Shown piece by piece: positions 11,101-22,337 of a stretch of DNA of 64,000 nucleotides. Source of the DNA: Molanna angustata (lineage: Eukaryota; Arthropoda; Insecta; Trichoptera; Molannidae); the NCBI GenBank assembly GCA_963576475.1, contig OY754977.1, positions 35,073,872 through 35,137,871 of the forward strand. The letters are read 5' to 3'. The notes under the pieces were generated by a model. That model was not told the origin of the DNA. It saw nothing but the letters and a program-made list of their open reading frames with translations, and did no database searches. The stretch's first letter is position 1. Every line of letters starts with the position of its first letter. The position numbers and the translations under genes were made by a program.

Positions 11101-14100
11101 TATCAGAACGGATGTAATAGTTGCTGTTAAGAAAATAAAATTAGGCAGTAGGTTAGAAGCTAAAGATGGAATCAATAGAACAGCCCTTAGAGAAATAAAG
11201 CTATTACAAGAATTACATCATGAAAACCTTATTGGTTTATTGGGTAATTATTCTTCTCTATTATTATAAAATAATGATGTACCTACCTAATGTGTGTACC
11301 TATTGTATATTATAATAATTCATTATGTGATTGTTTTATTTTTAGATGTATTTGGTCAAAAATCAAACGTTTCTTTAGTTTTTGACTTTATGGATACAGA
11401 TTTAGAAGTCATCATAAAAGATACATCAATAGTATTGACACCATCTAATATAAAGGCTTATATGATTCAAACATTACAAGGTAAATTATTTTAAATAATT
11501 ATGTTATGTCTCTGTCTGTTTTTGATTCATCATTGGACCCTTTTATTTTAGCATGACCGTTACTTTTTTCAAGTTTCAAATACTTGGTGGCATATCTTTT
11601 TTTTTATTTAAGGGACAAATACAGTTTTATGAAATAAAACAAGTACATTATGAAATAAACACAAATACACCAATTATTTTTATCCACAAATGATTTTAAT
11701 CTACTACATTTCAATCAATATTTCAGGAGTTATCTACATATTTGTAAAATATCAATTGTATGTATGTTGATTAAAACTAAAGGCAAGGTCTTTATAACAA
11801 ACAGCCTGCAATGACATACAGTGCTGCGGGGTGCTGGACAGTAAAAGGCACATATAAACAAATACTGTATGTAAACGAAACTAGAGGTTTATCAGGTAAT
11901 CGAACAACCAGGATTTAGGAAGGAGTTGGAAACCCTGATAATATACAAACTCTACTATAATACATATTATACCAATATCCATTTGGCCTTTATCGAATTA
12001 AAGAAAGCCCTGTAATAACATATAGTTTGGAAACCATGACTCTGACCATAAATAAACTAAAATGCAGACAAAGGTCTGTGGATAGACCAATGCTGGGGAT
12101 TAGTTTAGGGAGAAGGTACAGAATGATGAAATGAGATGCCTTACCAAGATTCTTCACATTATTAGACCATATTGTCAGTCTCAAATGGCAGTGAGCAGGT
12201 CACGTTGCAAGACATGACGTTGACAGATGGGCACCACCAATGATACAATGGAGACCTTGGGAAGACAAAATAGGAGTAGTTTGACCCCAGAAAAGATGAC
12301 TGATGATATATAGTTACAGCTGCAGAAAAGAAGTAGTACAGGGATGTTCAGGATAGAGAAAGTTGAAGGAGGCCTATGAGCTTCAGAACTGTGGACAGAG
12401 AGGGATTCGCCAGAATGTCGGGGGTTCCTGACAGGGCACCAGAAAAAGAAGAAGACTGCCTACATTCAGTAGGGGAGAGAAGGCTAAGAAGAAGAGGATC
12501 TATACAGCTAGTTTTTGTAGCAGTTATTACTAGCAGTGAATACATCAGAATGTGAGATACTGTCCGAAAAGTTGACATTAAAGAAATGACACGCCCTTTT
12601 GATAAATTCGTTTTGATTTGAACTAGTGTTGCTTCAAGGAACGTAGAACAAGTTGTATGATCTGCCATTTCGCAACAGTGAATGGAAATTAATATTATTT
12701 AATAAATCGAGACAGTCAACCCTTGTTATTCCTCTCCCGCGTACAATCATTGTTATTCAGAAATGTTTCTCAATTTTATCATAATGTACTAAATAAGTTC
12801 AATATTACTCATAATGTACCAACTACATTTGAGTCTCAAATTTAAGAGTGCCTAGAAATAAATTAGAGAAGATTTTAGCATATTGCACCATTCACAAAAT
12901 AAAAATTCGCAGTGGATAGTTGATATGTATATATGTGAGAAAAGAGGGCACCAAGTTGCATTTCATTCAACAAAATCAAACAAGTCTTAGATTTGACTTT
13001 AAACAGATAATTACAATGGAACTCAGGCAATAGTGTAATTTTACCATCTTTATTCTAAAGTCAAGCTGGATTAACAAAATTAGACAGCAGAGATCAAACG
13101 CAGGCGGGACCTTGTATGTTCATTCTCTCAATACTGACATATGGTTTCTTAACTGTGAGTTCACAAAACGTACAGTACAAAAACTCCGAATAACACAAAT
13201 GAAAAATGGAAAAGAGGATGTTAGCCTTAGCCTTCGAGATGAAAAGCGAAACGAATGGATCAGATAAAGGACTAAGGATATATATGTTGCTTGTAAGATA
13301 GCTTCCTTGAAATGGAATTGGGCTGGCCATGTAGCGAAAGCAATAGATGATCAATAGACCAAGCGGTCTCTGGAGTGTTGACCGATGATGTTGATGGCGG
13401 GAGAAATCCAGGCAGACCTCAAACAAATGTTCTGACGACACATAAAGAGTGGCGGAGGGATGCATGGAGCATAAAGGTCGAAAGAGAAGGCCCATAATAA
13501 CTGATATAACACTGGACGAATAATAACGGATATGATAACTTTTCCATTTACGGTAGCTTATATTACATAGCTGTGGCCCAAAATCATAACAGGATGTAAG
13601 AACATACAATGGAATACACACTTTTTTAGTGTGAATAAATTTGAATAGATTTCAAACTTAAAAATTTTATTAAGGGGGGGGACTGCTGCCAACGTACCTA
13701 TTTTTCAATTTGATATACCATCATTATTTCTTATCAAATCGTTTTGAAAAAAAAAATTTAGATAGTTTGGGTATTCATAAACAAAAATATACTGATAATG
13801 TTCTGTATAAATTATTGTAGAAAAATAATGGCATACCCCAATTCTCAATGCTTATCATATATTTTTAATAAACTATAAGGCGTAGAGTAATATTTTTTTT
13901 TTTAAATAAAGAAGACAAAAATATCTAGAAAAATATGATGTGACGTTGCATTAATGCTTCAGGTTTAGTAAATAAACCTAAAAAAACATTTATTTAACTT
14001 GATGCGTTAATGCAACGTCACATCATATTTTACCAGGTATTTTGTTCTTTAATTTATAAAAAAAAAAAATTGCTTTAAAAAATATTTTTTTAGAAATTTA

Positions 14101-17100
14101 AGATAAATGTCTAAAATCGGGGTATGCTTATTATTTTCCTACAAGAATATATACAGAACATAATCAAAAAGTTAAGGTATATTTCTCTTTATTATTATCC
14201 AAACTAACTAGGTTATTTTTTTCAAAATGATTCGTTTAGTAATAATGATGGTATATCAAATTAAAAAAATAGGTACGTTGGCAGTAGTCGCCCTCTTAAC
14301 TATGGTCAAATTTTGACTACAGAACGATCGCTGGTTTTGATAAATGTGCAAAGAATATTTGAAAACATAAAAAGCTTGACCTTGTGATTGAACAAATTCT
14401 ATTGCAGACACATTGATACATATTTTCCGTATAGTTTCTCAAATATATTTGTAATTATTCTATTTTGTTTCAATACCTGTCCTGTGTTCTGATCATATTT
14501 TACTATATATTGTTATACAGGTTTAGAATATCTTCACAATACATGGATCTTACATAGAGATCTGAAACCCAATAATCTTCTAGTTAACAGTGCTGGAATT
14601 CTGAAAATTGGTGATTTTGGGCTAGCAAAATTCTTTGGCTCTCCAACTCGAATCAACACACATCAAGTTGTTACCAGATGGTATAGGTCAGTGCTTTTAT
14701 TCCCTATTAAGTATAATATCTAGATTTCTAAGTCATGTGCAGATCATTACAAATAATGTAAATAACATGGCTATGGTCCGAATGCAGAGTCCGACTTCAA
14801 TTCTAAATACTAACCATGTTTTCATTGCACAGTCGCTCACTAAAGTTAGGAGATCACGTGGCTTCCTAACTGGAGGATTCTACCAAGTTTTTGTATGAGA
14901 ATTGCATTGCAGAGACATATATATATACTTAGCTCAATGCGCATTGGCGTAAACTAACATTTGCGAACTTTCAAAAAGTAAGGGTTGATAGCAAGGAACC
15001 TTACGAGTGGTTTAATACTAAAATATGAGATGTTTCCGATGGATGATGATTTTAGCGAATTCGTCAAATATGTATTTAGTAATTTTGTAAATTCAAATAT
15101 CAAAGAGAGTATTCAGCGATCTATACGAGAAGCCGAAAATTTGCTGGAATTTCAGAAGAAATCACGACATTGAGCTGTCAGTGTTAACTTGGTTACATGT
15201 GTTTATGAGGAAGAGAGAATGATAGAAAATTATGAAAACAGAATTTTTACTGCACACATTCTATAAAATTATCTTATTATCGGGATATTTGGTTATTAGG
15301 TCCAGTCCCAATTGATTATAATGGAGGTTCAATCATGTTATTAACTACTAAGACCTTGAAAAGTCTTCATGCCAAATGGAATAATTCTGAAAATATCAAT
15401 TTGATGGTCTCTTTGAATTAATACTTATTGCAATTGGTTGTTTGTATGTTCAGATCCCCCGAGTTGTTGTTTGGAGCGAGACAATATGGAACTGGCGTAG
15501 ACATGTGGGCTGTTGGATGTATATTGGCAGAACTTCTGTTGAGGGTTCCTTTCCTTCCAGGGGAATCTGATCTTGACCAACTCACTAAGATATTCCAAGT
15601 CATGGGAACACCCAATGAAGAAAATTGGCCGGTAAATATTTGTTTGTACATTTTTTTCTGTTTCTTTGCTTTATCCGATTATTTGAAGTTATCTCAGTCA
15701 ATACGGCTAAACAGCTCAGTCATGGTTCAATATATCTCAAATTTAACTCGGAGTGTCATGATATTCAACTTTATCAAAGTTTATTTAGTAATTAATAATA
15801 TTTATTGCTCACTATAACATTTTCATTTTAGGAATACTATTGTATACATAGGATGAATACAATAGTATTAGGACTATTCAAGTCATCAACGAGTAATCCT
15901 AATATTTATCCTTTAATACAGTTAACGACACAACAACAACATGGTTCTCTATAAATAATGGCATTAGACAGGGGTGCGTGTTGTCCCCTTGGCTCTTTAA
16001 TCTCTACATTGATTTCTGCATAAGAGCCCTTAGGCATGAAAGTAAGGGTCTGAAACTGAGTACTATAACAGTATGTGATCTGATGTATGCAGACGACAAA
16101 TTACTGTTAGCAGAAAGTATGGAAGAGTTACAGTATCTTGTAAGTATGGTATATGAAGGATGCATAGAAAATGGACTTTTTTTTTAACATGTCTACGTAG
16201 GGGACACCAGCTATTAGGATTTGGGTCCATTTTGCTCTTCCGAAGAAGCGCACTACGTAGCGTTGGGAGGGGTTTGCAGTCTAGAAAAGCGTTTATTGAT
16301 TCGGATTTTAAAAAGACCCGGGTTATACGAAGGTGGAAACACAGAATTCGGAAGATCGTTCCACAGTCGGGCTGCTGTATTAATAAAGGAGTTCGAGAAG
16401 CGACTTGTTCGTATATGTTGAAGGTCCACTGTGAATGAATGAATGCCAGCAAATCGAAGGTAATGGTCTTTGAAAAGAGTGAAAGCAGAACAGTGTGTCG
16501 AATAAAAGTAGAGAGTGAATGGCTTGAACAAGTCGACGAGTATGTCTATCTCGGTAGTATGTTCCAACGGAATGGACGGCCTGATAAGGATATTGAAAGA
16601 AGAGTTATGGCAGGAAACAGAGTGAATGGAGCACTTAGACAAGTTATGAATGATCGCAACATATCAAAAGATGCTAAAGTTGCCATTCATAACGCAATCG
16701 TAGTGCCAACCCTGACGTATGCAAGTGAGACCTGGACATGGCAGAAGTCATGGCAGTTGAAATGAGATTGCTTAGAAGAATTTGTAACAGAACAATGTAT
16801 GACAGAGTTTGAAATGAAGATACAAGGAAAGAATGTAAGATGAAGAAAGATGTAATTAACAGAATGAAAGTTAACACATTGAGATGGTTTGGCCACTTGG
16901 AGAGAATGAATGAAGAACGCCTGACGAAGAAAATATACAAAGCTGACAGGAATAGAATAAGAGGTCGGGGACGCCCAAGAAAAGGATGGCACGACCATGT
17001 AAACGATATTCTGAAAGATGGAAATGTAAGAAGCGTGAACAACAGACGAACATGTATAAGACAATATCCACTTCCATTAGAGAAATAAAAGATCTAAATA

Positions 17101-19564
17101 AATTTAAAATAGCATTAAAAGGGCATATTTTTGGCAATACATAATCCTATATGTTGAATTTTTCTTTCTGTATGTAATTACGATACTCCTCTCTCGAACA
17201 CGAGTTTTTAACTCTATCGAGAGAGTATCGATACGGTAATTTTTGTCATATATTGTAACTTATTCAAAATATTGTGTAATACTCTTATAAAATAAATAAA
17301 TAAATAAAAAAAAAAATAAAAAAAAAATATATGAATGTTGATGAGGCGATGAATGTGTGTCAAGATAGAAGTAAGTGGCGTTCGGTTCTCTCTGCCTACA
17401 TGGCGTGATGGTATGTATGTATGTATAATACAGTTAAAAATACATAATGCTTAATAATATTTATTGCTCTCCATAATTTTCCTTTCATTTTTACTCTTTT
17501 TTTATTAGCAATGTTTTAAACAAAAACAATTCAAGTCAAATACCAGGTAGTCAAAATGCAAAGTCATATGAAGAAAACTAGAGAAAGATAAAACACTGTT
17601 GAATGAAACGTGGTACAAGCGAAAAATAAAATGTTGCTATTTTTCACATAAATGGCATATTTAATTTTTTCGTAATTGCAATAATAGGGGTCACAAATAA
17701 TGGAGAAAATAATACTCTTGTAAAGCGAAGAAAGTGATGTAACCTGTATTTTGGATGCTGTTTTAAGCGTTGAAAACATCGTTTGTGTAAAGTGCTCTTA
17801 ATTATTCATCGATCCTTTAAAAGGGTGACTGCTGCCAACGTACCTATTTTTTTTAATTTGAAATTGCATCATTATTACAAAACTAATCATTTTGAAAAAA
17901 ATAACCTAGTTAGTTTGGATATTGATAAAGAAAAATATACCTTAACTTTTTAATTATGTTCTGTATATATTCTTGTAGGAAAATAATTAGTATACCCCGA
18001 TTTTTGTCATTTATCTTATATTTCTAAAAAAAATTAAGGTATAGAGCATTATATTTTTTTATAAATTAAATAAGAACAAAATATCTGGAAAAATATGATG
18101 TGACGTTGCATTTAATGCATCAGGTTAGGTAAATAAAACAAAAAAACCTTTATTTGGCGCTGAGAGGAAAATAAATGTTTTAAGCATTAATGCAACGTCA
18201 CATCATATTTTTCTAGATATTCTTCTACTCTTTAATTTAAAAAAAATATTTTGAAATATGCCTTATACATAGTTTATTAAAAATATAAGATAAACCTTGA
18301 AAATCGGGGTAGGTATGCCATTATTTTTCTACAAGAATTTATACAGAATGTTATCAAAAAGTTAAGGTATATTTTTCTTTATTAAATTATTTTAAATGTC
18401 TAAATTATTTTTTTCAAAACGATTTGATCAGGAATAATGATGGTATATCAAATTGAAAAATAGGTACGTTGCGTTGGCAGCAGTCCCCCCCTTAAAACAA
18501 TTAAAAATACATAATGGTTAATAATATATAGTGAACATGTTGTTAGGGTCTATGTGGTCTGCCTGATTACATTCAATTCAAGATGCTTCCACCGACTCCA
18601 ATGAAACTTATCTTCACAGCGGCATCAGATGACCTTCTTGATCTTCTCTCCTCTCTCTTGGATATATTTCCTCCCAACAGATGTGAATGTTCACAAGCTC
18701 TCCAGATGCCATACTTCAGGTACCTACATACATTTCATTTAAAGGGTTATCACATCATCAACCTACTATACCAACTTATCTGACTGCGCAATATATGTAG
18801 ATGTTCCTTCATACCATGCAACATAGAATGCCATGAAATTCTTACTAATATGTAATACGTACATCACTTTACTTCTCCAAAATATGTAAAAACATATGTA
18901 TGCCTGCAAAAATGGTCCAATTAACAGAATAAAATGATAAACTTATTCAATAATTAAGAAAAAATGCTCTAATTAACGATTAAAAATATTAAATTGTCCT
19001 CAAAATTTTGAAATATTTGAAATTGTAACACATGTTGAGATTCGAAATTTTTTCATGGTGAGATGGTATCAGCCCCCCTAAGCTTAAGAAAAAAAACAAG
19101 AAAAGATAACTCAATGTATGGAAGTGACAGTTGTCACGTAACTGGCAACTGTAGCTATCTTTTCTTGAGCTAAATGACACGTTGTCTAGGGGGGCAGGTC
19201 AGCCACAATTGTTTTTTGTGTATGCGAGGTATACCATCTAGCATGTATCTCAATAATTCATGTCTCTGTGACCAATTATGTCTTGTTTGTCGAGGTATGA
19301 CAATAAAATACAAAATATTATAACTTGAAATTTACCAAAAAATTGCGACAACCTGTATATTATATTATGATACTGTTCAAATAATTAATCCATTGTTTCA
19401 AATGATATTTGTCTATTTTCAGCAACAAACCTCCTCCTACCATTGGAATAAAACTTCCTCTGCCATCTACAATAAGCAAAGATAACATTCAGAAACCTTC
19501 TTTGAAAAGGAAACTTTTAGATAGTTGCGAAGGTGCGTCACTCGCCAAAAGATTACAGTTTTAG
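8094..19564 (+). CDS. CDK7: cyclin-dependent kinase 7, seven exons, complete
   Basis: CDK7 with cyclin H and MAT1 forms the CDK-activating kinase. It phosphorylates the T-loops of cell-cycle CDKs and, within TFIIH, the RNA polymerase II C-terminal domain. Exons are 8094-8147, 11075-11243, 11346-11480, 14521-14686, 15454-15631, 18547-18719 and 19423-19564. All introns are GT-AG and the spliced frame is 338 codons, close to the family's usual ~345. Visible residues: glycine loop GEGQFATVY (split by intron 1), catalytic lysine K37 in VAVKKIKLG, the cyclin-facing helix [22 protein letters not shown] with D133, DFGLAK with D151, and the two T-loop phosphosites in FFGSP (S160) and [11 protein letters not shown] (T166). 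[20 protein letters not shown] and the basic C-terminal LAKRLQF also fit CDK7. The APE motif reads SPE. Introns 1, 3 and 5 are swollen by transposons. A polyadenylation signal lies at 19692. Confidence 0.96.
9063..9905 (-). pseudogene. decayed transposase-like ORF, relative of the 711-codon protein
   Basis: Read on the minus strand from 9905, the centre gives [20 protein letters not shown], matching ATSHGKGAMDGVGATVKRKL in the intact gene at 34289-36424. After several frameshifts and stops it ends in [43 protein letters not shown] and [15 protein letters not shown], a block I recall from the C-terminal region of the same animal protein family. One TAA interrupts this part and the 29 bp array (not a multiple of 3) breaks the frame further. 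The N-terminal half is absent. Confidence 0.72.
9289..9491. repeat. 29-bp tandem repeat, 7 units
   Basis: Seven identical units of 'catttacctcactaaccatg' + 'ccaaagtac' begin at 9289, 9318 and so on every 29 bp, with no spacers. The array duplicates the WYFGMVSEV codons of the decayed transposase, and being out of frame with triplets it is a post-inactivation expansion. Confidence 0.97.
11075..11243 (+). CDS. CDK7: CDK7 exon 2
   Basis: It encodes FATVYKARD to GLL, including K37 and [14 protein letters not shown]. The acceptor is TTTGCAG; it ends in phase 1 before GTAATT, and the split codon with exon 3 gives D. Confidence 0.93.
11346..11480 (+). CDS. CDK7: CDK7 exon 3
   Basis: It encodes [20 protein letters not shown] through [12 protein letters not shown], the hinge and following helix of the kinase. 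It is bounded by TTTTTAG and GTAAAT, with phase 1 at its 3' end. Confidence 0.93.
11990..12460 (+). mobile_element. decayed 3' fragment of RTE-like LINE (family B), CDK7 intron 3
   Basis: Broken frames match the C-terminal blocks of the copies at 29845 and 49021: [13 protein letters not shown], [18 protein letters not shown], then [18 protein letters not shown] and IQWRPWEDK. Many stops and indels show it is old. Confidence 0.7.
13085..13505 (+). mobile_element. second decayed RTE-like LINE tail, CDK7 intron 3
   Basis: Fragments such as [20 protein letters not shown] and 'ggcgggagaaatccaggcag' keep the order of the RTE C-terminal blocks (TYG, WxWAGHVA, GRP). It is heavily mutated and less similar to family B than the previous fragment, so probably another family. 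Confidence 0.55.
13674..14295. mobile_element. TTAA-flanked palindromic MITE, copy 1 (CDK7 intron 3)
   Basis: A 622 bp element whose two halves are inverted copies: it opens GGGGGGACTGCTGCCAACGT and closes with the complement 'acgttggcagtagtcgccct'. An inner pair, 'gatgtgacgttgcattaatg' and its complement, is also present. TTAA flanks it at 13670-13673 and 14296-14299, as for piggyBac or Kolobok-type insertion. There is no coding sequence. Which of those superfamilies mobilised it is not decided by the sequence. Confidence 0.85.
14521..14686 (+). CDS. CDK7: CDK7 exon 4
   Basis: It encodes the catalytic core: [35 protein letters not shown] and the T-loop to TRWYR. The acceptor is TTATACAG and the donor AG|GTCAGT, phase 2. 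Confidence 0.94.
14687..15453. other. CDK7 intron 4
   Basis: 767 bp without a recognisable gene. A 63-codon frame at 14985-15173 has no motif I know and is taken as chance or the remnant of an unknown element. Confidence 0.4.
15454..15631 (+). CDS. CDK7: CDK7 exon 5
   Basis: It encodes [20 protein letters not shown] through [20 protein letters not shown] to ENWP, the substrate-lobe helices. It ends in phase 0 at CCG|GTAAAT. Confidence 0.94.
16178..16437 (-). mobile_element. nested L2/CR1-like LINE 3' end
   Basis: The minus-strand frame reads [17 protein letters not shown], then [15 protein letters not shown] and [11 protein letters not shown], the terminal RLWNxLP signature of an L2/CR1-like ORF2. 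Its poly(A) tail appears on the plus strand as TTTTTTTTT at 16178. It splits the family A codons for GL and NASKSK. Confidence 0.78.
17068..17328 (+). mobile_element. nested LINE 3' end with poly(A)
   Basis: A frame [20 protein letters not shown] ending at TAA resembles the last residues of CR1/L2-like ORF2 proteins. It is followed by about 170 bp of 3' UTR and an AATAAATAAATAAA plus poly(A) tail. It lies within the 3' UTR of the family A copy, between 'gacaat' and 'atgaatgttgatgagg'. Confidence 0.72.
17821..18491. mobile_element. TTAA-flanked palindromic MITE, copy 2 (CDK7 intron 5)
   Basis: Same family as 13674-14295: it opens 'aagggtgactgctgccaacg' and closes 'cgttggcagcagtccccccc', with TTAA at 17817-17820 and 18492-18495, and with the same inner inverted pair around 18096 and 18190. 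671 bp, non-coding. Confidence 0.85.
18547..18719 (+). CDS. CDK7: CDK7 exon 6
   Basis: It encodes [20 protein letters not shown], then [20 protein letters not shown] and the end helix (QALQMPYF). The acceptor is TTGTTAG and the donor CAG|GTACCT, phase 2. Confidence 0.92.
19072..19195. repeat. small inverted-repeat element in CDK7 intron 6
   Basis: 'agccccccta...aagaaaagataac' (19071-19110) pairs imperfectly with 'gctatcttttctt...taggggggca' (19153-19196), leaving a short loop region. It is probably a short MITE. No target duplication is evident. Confidence 0.5.
19423..19564 (+). CDS. CDK7: CDK7 exon 7 with stop codon
   Basis: It encodes [29 protein letters not shown] and the terminal LAKRLQF followed by TAG at 19562. 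The basic, proline-rich tail is typical of CDK7. Confidence 0.93.
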
Positions 19565-19691
19565 TTAAATACAATTACGTTAATAATACCGTTGTGTAAA
19601 TATTAAATCAATTTATAGTTCATAAGATTGAAAACAATAATTATATGTAATATAATTAATTATGTAACATTGTTTTATTTTCTTAATATCA

Positions 19692-19697
19692 AATAAA
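19692..19697 (+). terminator. CDK7: CDK7 polyadenylation signal
   Basis: AATAAA lies 128 bp after the stop codon in AT-rich 3' UTR. It is the first canonical hexamer downstream of the stop codon. Confidence 0.6.
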
Positions 19698-19774
19698 TTG
19701 TACAATATTTATCTCATATATTTTATTTTCATCATTTAATCACCAGCAGCCCTATTATTATTATTATTATCATG

Positions 19775-19860
19775 GTTTAGTAATCCAGTGGTCACAAGTT
19801 CAAATATTGCCACGACCAATTCTGTTCACCTATAGCACAAGCATTTATGCGTAATTACAA
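19775..19860 (+). mobile_element. SINE family A fragment
   Basis: 'tttagtaatccagtggtcac', 'gttcaaat' (decayed B box) and 'cacctatagcacaagcattt' match the complete copy at 6700-6775. Head and tail are missing. Confidence 0.75.
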
Positions 19861-19979
19861 CATTAATATGTTAATTTTAATAAGAGTTCTTTTTGTGCCC
19901 ATGCTTGTATTTTGTAAAAGCACTTTGTGAAGTCAACTTATTACTTCTATAAAGAAATATCCATATTCTTGTTCATTTC

Positions 19980-20345
19980 CATATACATTTGTATGTGTGC
20001 CAGTTCGCAAGAGAGACCAAGAACGTTGCTTGACTGTATGCATTTGTATGTGTGCCAGTTCGCAAGAGAGACCTAGAACGTTACTTGACTGTATACATTT
20101 GTATGTGTGCCAGTTTGCAAGAGAGACCAAGAACGTTACTTGACTGTATGCATTTGTATGTGTGCCAGTTTGCAAGAGAGACCAAGAGAACGTTACTTGA
20201 CTATGCATTTGTATGTGTGCCAGTTCGCAAGAGAGACCAAGAATGTTACTTGACTGTATGTATGCCAGTTTGCAAGAGAGACCAAGAACGTTACTTGACT
20301 ATGCATTTGTATGTGTGCCAGTTTGCAAGAGAGACCAAGAAATTT
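19980..20345. repeat. 55-bp minisatellite, about 6.5 units
   Basis: Units containing 'gtatgtgtgccagttcgcaa' and 'gagagaccaagaacgtt' start at 19991, 20046, 20101, 20156 and 20211, then become slightly irregular. Open frames across it on both strands are by-products of the repeat. One diverged reverse-complement unit occurs at about 46320-46370. Confidence 0.93.
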
Positions 20346-20453
20346 AATTTAATTTTTTTTACGCCTACTGCTCAGCATACCTACTGTTAAATTATTTTAT
20401 TTAAAGTTGATGAAAATACCAATTTATGATTTGAAATAATTTCAAAAGCACCA

Positions 20454-20790
20454 TTATGTAACCACACAATGTACCTACTACAGAGCTGTAGTACATTATG
20501 TAACCACACAATGCCCCCAAGTCAAATTGAAAACGCTGTTCGTTTTCGCCAAGCGCTAATTTTTTTTGTATGGGATTTGACGTTTGTTGTAGAAATTTTT
20601 TCTACAATAACAAACAACAAACGTCAAATCCCATACAAAAAAAATTAGCGCTTGGCGAAAACGAACAGCGTTTTGAATTTGACTTGGGGGCAATGTACCT
20701 ACTACAGAGACTAGAGCTTGGAAAACGCACAACTCATTTTTGAATGTCGGGTGAGCTGTCAAAGTTGACATAATAAAATCTCTTTTCTAT
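20454..20790 (+). repeat. interspersed repeat interrupted by a palindromic MITE
   Basis: The flanks 'cattatgtaaccacacaatg' (to 20513) and 'tacctactacagag' through 'gtcaaagttgaca' are also found at 44155-44275, where the palindrome is absent and the right part is in inverted order relative to this copy. No coding sequence. Confidence 0.65.
20514..20690. mobile_element. 177-bp near-perfect palindromic MITE
   Basis: Arms of about 82 bp (starting CCCCCAAGTCAAATT and ending AATTTGACTTGGGGG) are nearly exact reverse complements. It is flanked by CAATG at 20509-20513 and 20691-20695. The related locus at 44246-44250 has a single CAATG and no insert, a clean empty site. Non-coding. Confidence 0.88.
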
Positions 20791-20861
20791 GGTTGACACC
20801 ATAGTTGATACTACAACCTACAACACATTTGAAGACATTTGAACACATTACACTTAAAAAA

Positions 20862-21018
20862 CCTTAAACATAGCTGACAGTTTATGTTTCTACATAATAT
20901 ATTATACATTTATTTCGGCACAAATTACAATTGTGAAAACCTTAAACATAGCTGACAGTTTATGTTTCTACATAATATATTATAAGTACATTTATTTCGG
21001 CACAAATTACAATTGTGA
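20862..21018. repeat. tandem duplication, 78-bp unit
   Basis: 'ccttaaacatagctgacag' to 'aattacaattgtgaaaa' occurs twice, the second copy carrying a 4 bp insertion (AGTA) near 20985. Confidence 0.92.
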
Positions 21019-21574
21019 AAAATCCCAAGTTTATGTATGTAAATAACTACTTAACTACTTCATTCCATTTCATTAATGTTATTTATTTATTAATTCTTTA
21101 CTTGTTTTTATTATTTATGGCTTTTTATTTGTTATTGTGTTACTCTGCAAACTAAATTGTGAATACTGTAAGGTTGCAGATAAACGTCGACTTTACATAT
21201 TGCTATTAGTTATATACATTTAAATTCTGTAACTGTTTGTATTCCTTAATAAATAAATAAATAAATATAATTGTTTACCCCTAGATTATATATGATATGT
21301 TTAGCCGTCATTTCAAAAACTACATAAGCTACCATTTTTCGGAAATTGTGTTTGTGATGGAATTCTGATCCTTGGGAGCAGCCCCACATTGACTATAAAA
21401 CGCAGATTTATACCATTACTCCTTAACATAAATAATAAGCCTCCCATTCACGATTCATTGCAAAGTCAATGACTTATGTAGTTTTTCTTGCTGTGTATTT
21501 CATACTTATTACTAGTTGAATTTTTTTGAAAAAACGAATTTGAGATTTTGTATTTGTCTATTCATACCAATTTT

Positions 21575-22078
21575 AAACTCTCCTATATCCTCAAGTCTCT
21601 GAAATACGCCAATCGTCTTAAAAAGAAAGTCTTCGACGCTTGCGTTCTCCCGGTACTAACGCATAGCTGTGAAACTCTTGTGTTTACAAGTAGAATGCTG
21701 CATAGTCTCGCAGTAACACAGAGCCATGGAAAGGAGAATGCTGGGTGTTTCGTTACTAGACAGAGAAACGAACTTGTGGATAAGAGAGAAAACCAAAGTA
21801 ACCGACGTTGTCCAAAAGGTTGCAAACCAGAAGTGGAGCTGGGCAGGGCATATCGCCCGAACCACGTACTCCAGATGGACTAGAAAAGTGCTGGAATGGC
21901 GACCTTGAACGTGCAAGAGAAGTGTTGGAAGGCCTCTAACCAGGTGGTCTGACGATATCAGCAGAGTAGCTGGAGGCGGATGGATGCGGTCTGCCCAGGA
22001 TAGGGAGCTGTGGAGGTCTCAGGGGGAGGCCTATGTCCATTACTGGACGAAAGAGGGCTGACGAAGAAGAAGAAGAAG
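21575..22078 (+). mobile_element. RTE-like LINE 3' fragment with (GAA) tail
   Basis: Frames give KKKVFDACVLPVLTHSCETL, SMERRMLGVSLLDRETNLW, then WSWAGHIART and RPLTRWSDDISRVAGGGWMR, the C-terminal RTE blocks, in three frames because of indels. It ends in GAAGAAGAAGAAG and is flanked by the 11 bp duplication ATACCAATTTT at 21564-21574 and 22079-22089. Confidence 0.88.
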
Positions 22079-22337
22079 ATACCAATTTTCAGGGTTCTAG
22101 CTTATATGGTTTTTGAGATATATGGAAAAACAAAATAAAAATTCAAAACTTGATAACCCCTGACTGAAACATAAATTCAAAATTCCGAGTATAAAAGTTT
22201 TGTAGGCCTATAACTATCTATATATTCTGAAATTTTGGGCTCTGTCAATTGAGCGGATCAAAAGTTATAAGGGGGGGACACACAGACAGATACACTAAAT
22301 GTTCTACTCCGAATTCTGAGTAAATCCATATATATAG

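Larger units (their letters stand above)
15926..17425 (+). mobile_element. RTE-like LINE family A, 5'-truncated, with two nested insertions (CDK7 intron 5)
   Basis: It starts inside the reverse transcriptase region ([20 protein letters not shown]) and ends with the family's TATG tail. It is flanked by the 12 bp duplication TAATACAGTTAA at 15914-15925 and 17426-17437. The reverse transcriptase keeps [11 protein letters not shown], but stops and indels (for example near 16810) show decay. A minus-strand LINE tail sits at about 16178-16437 and a plus-strand LINE tail at about 17068-17328, so at least three insertions are stacked in this intron. Confidence 0.88.

Noticed and set aside
14985..15173. 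62-codon frame in CDK7 intron 4
   Set aside because: No family resemblance, no splice-compatible link to CDK7, and the CDK7 frame is complete without it.
15454..15462. SPE instead of APE in the CDK7 kinase motif as a damaging change
   Set aside because: As far as I recall, insect CDK7 proteins also carry serine here, and the rest of the kinase is intact, so it is probably normal variation.
19933..20390. 112- and 91-codon open frames
   Set aside because: Both follow the 55-bp minisatellite period and have no start context, homology or codon bias.
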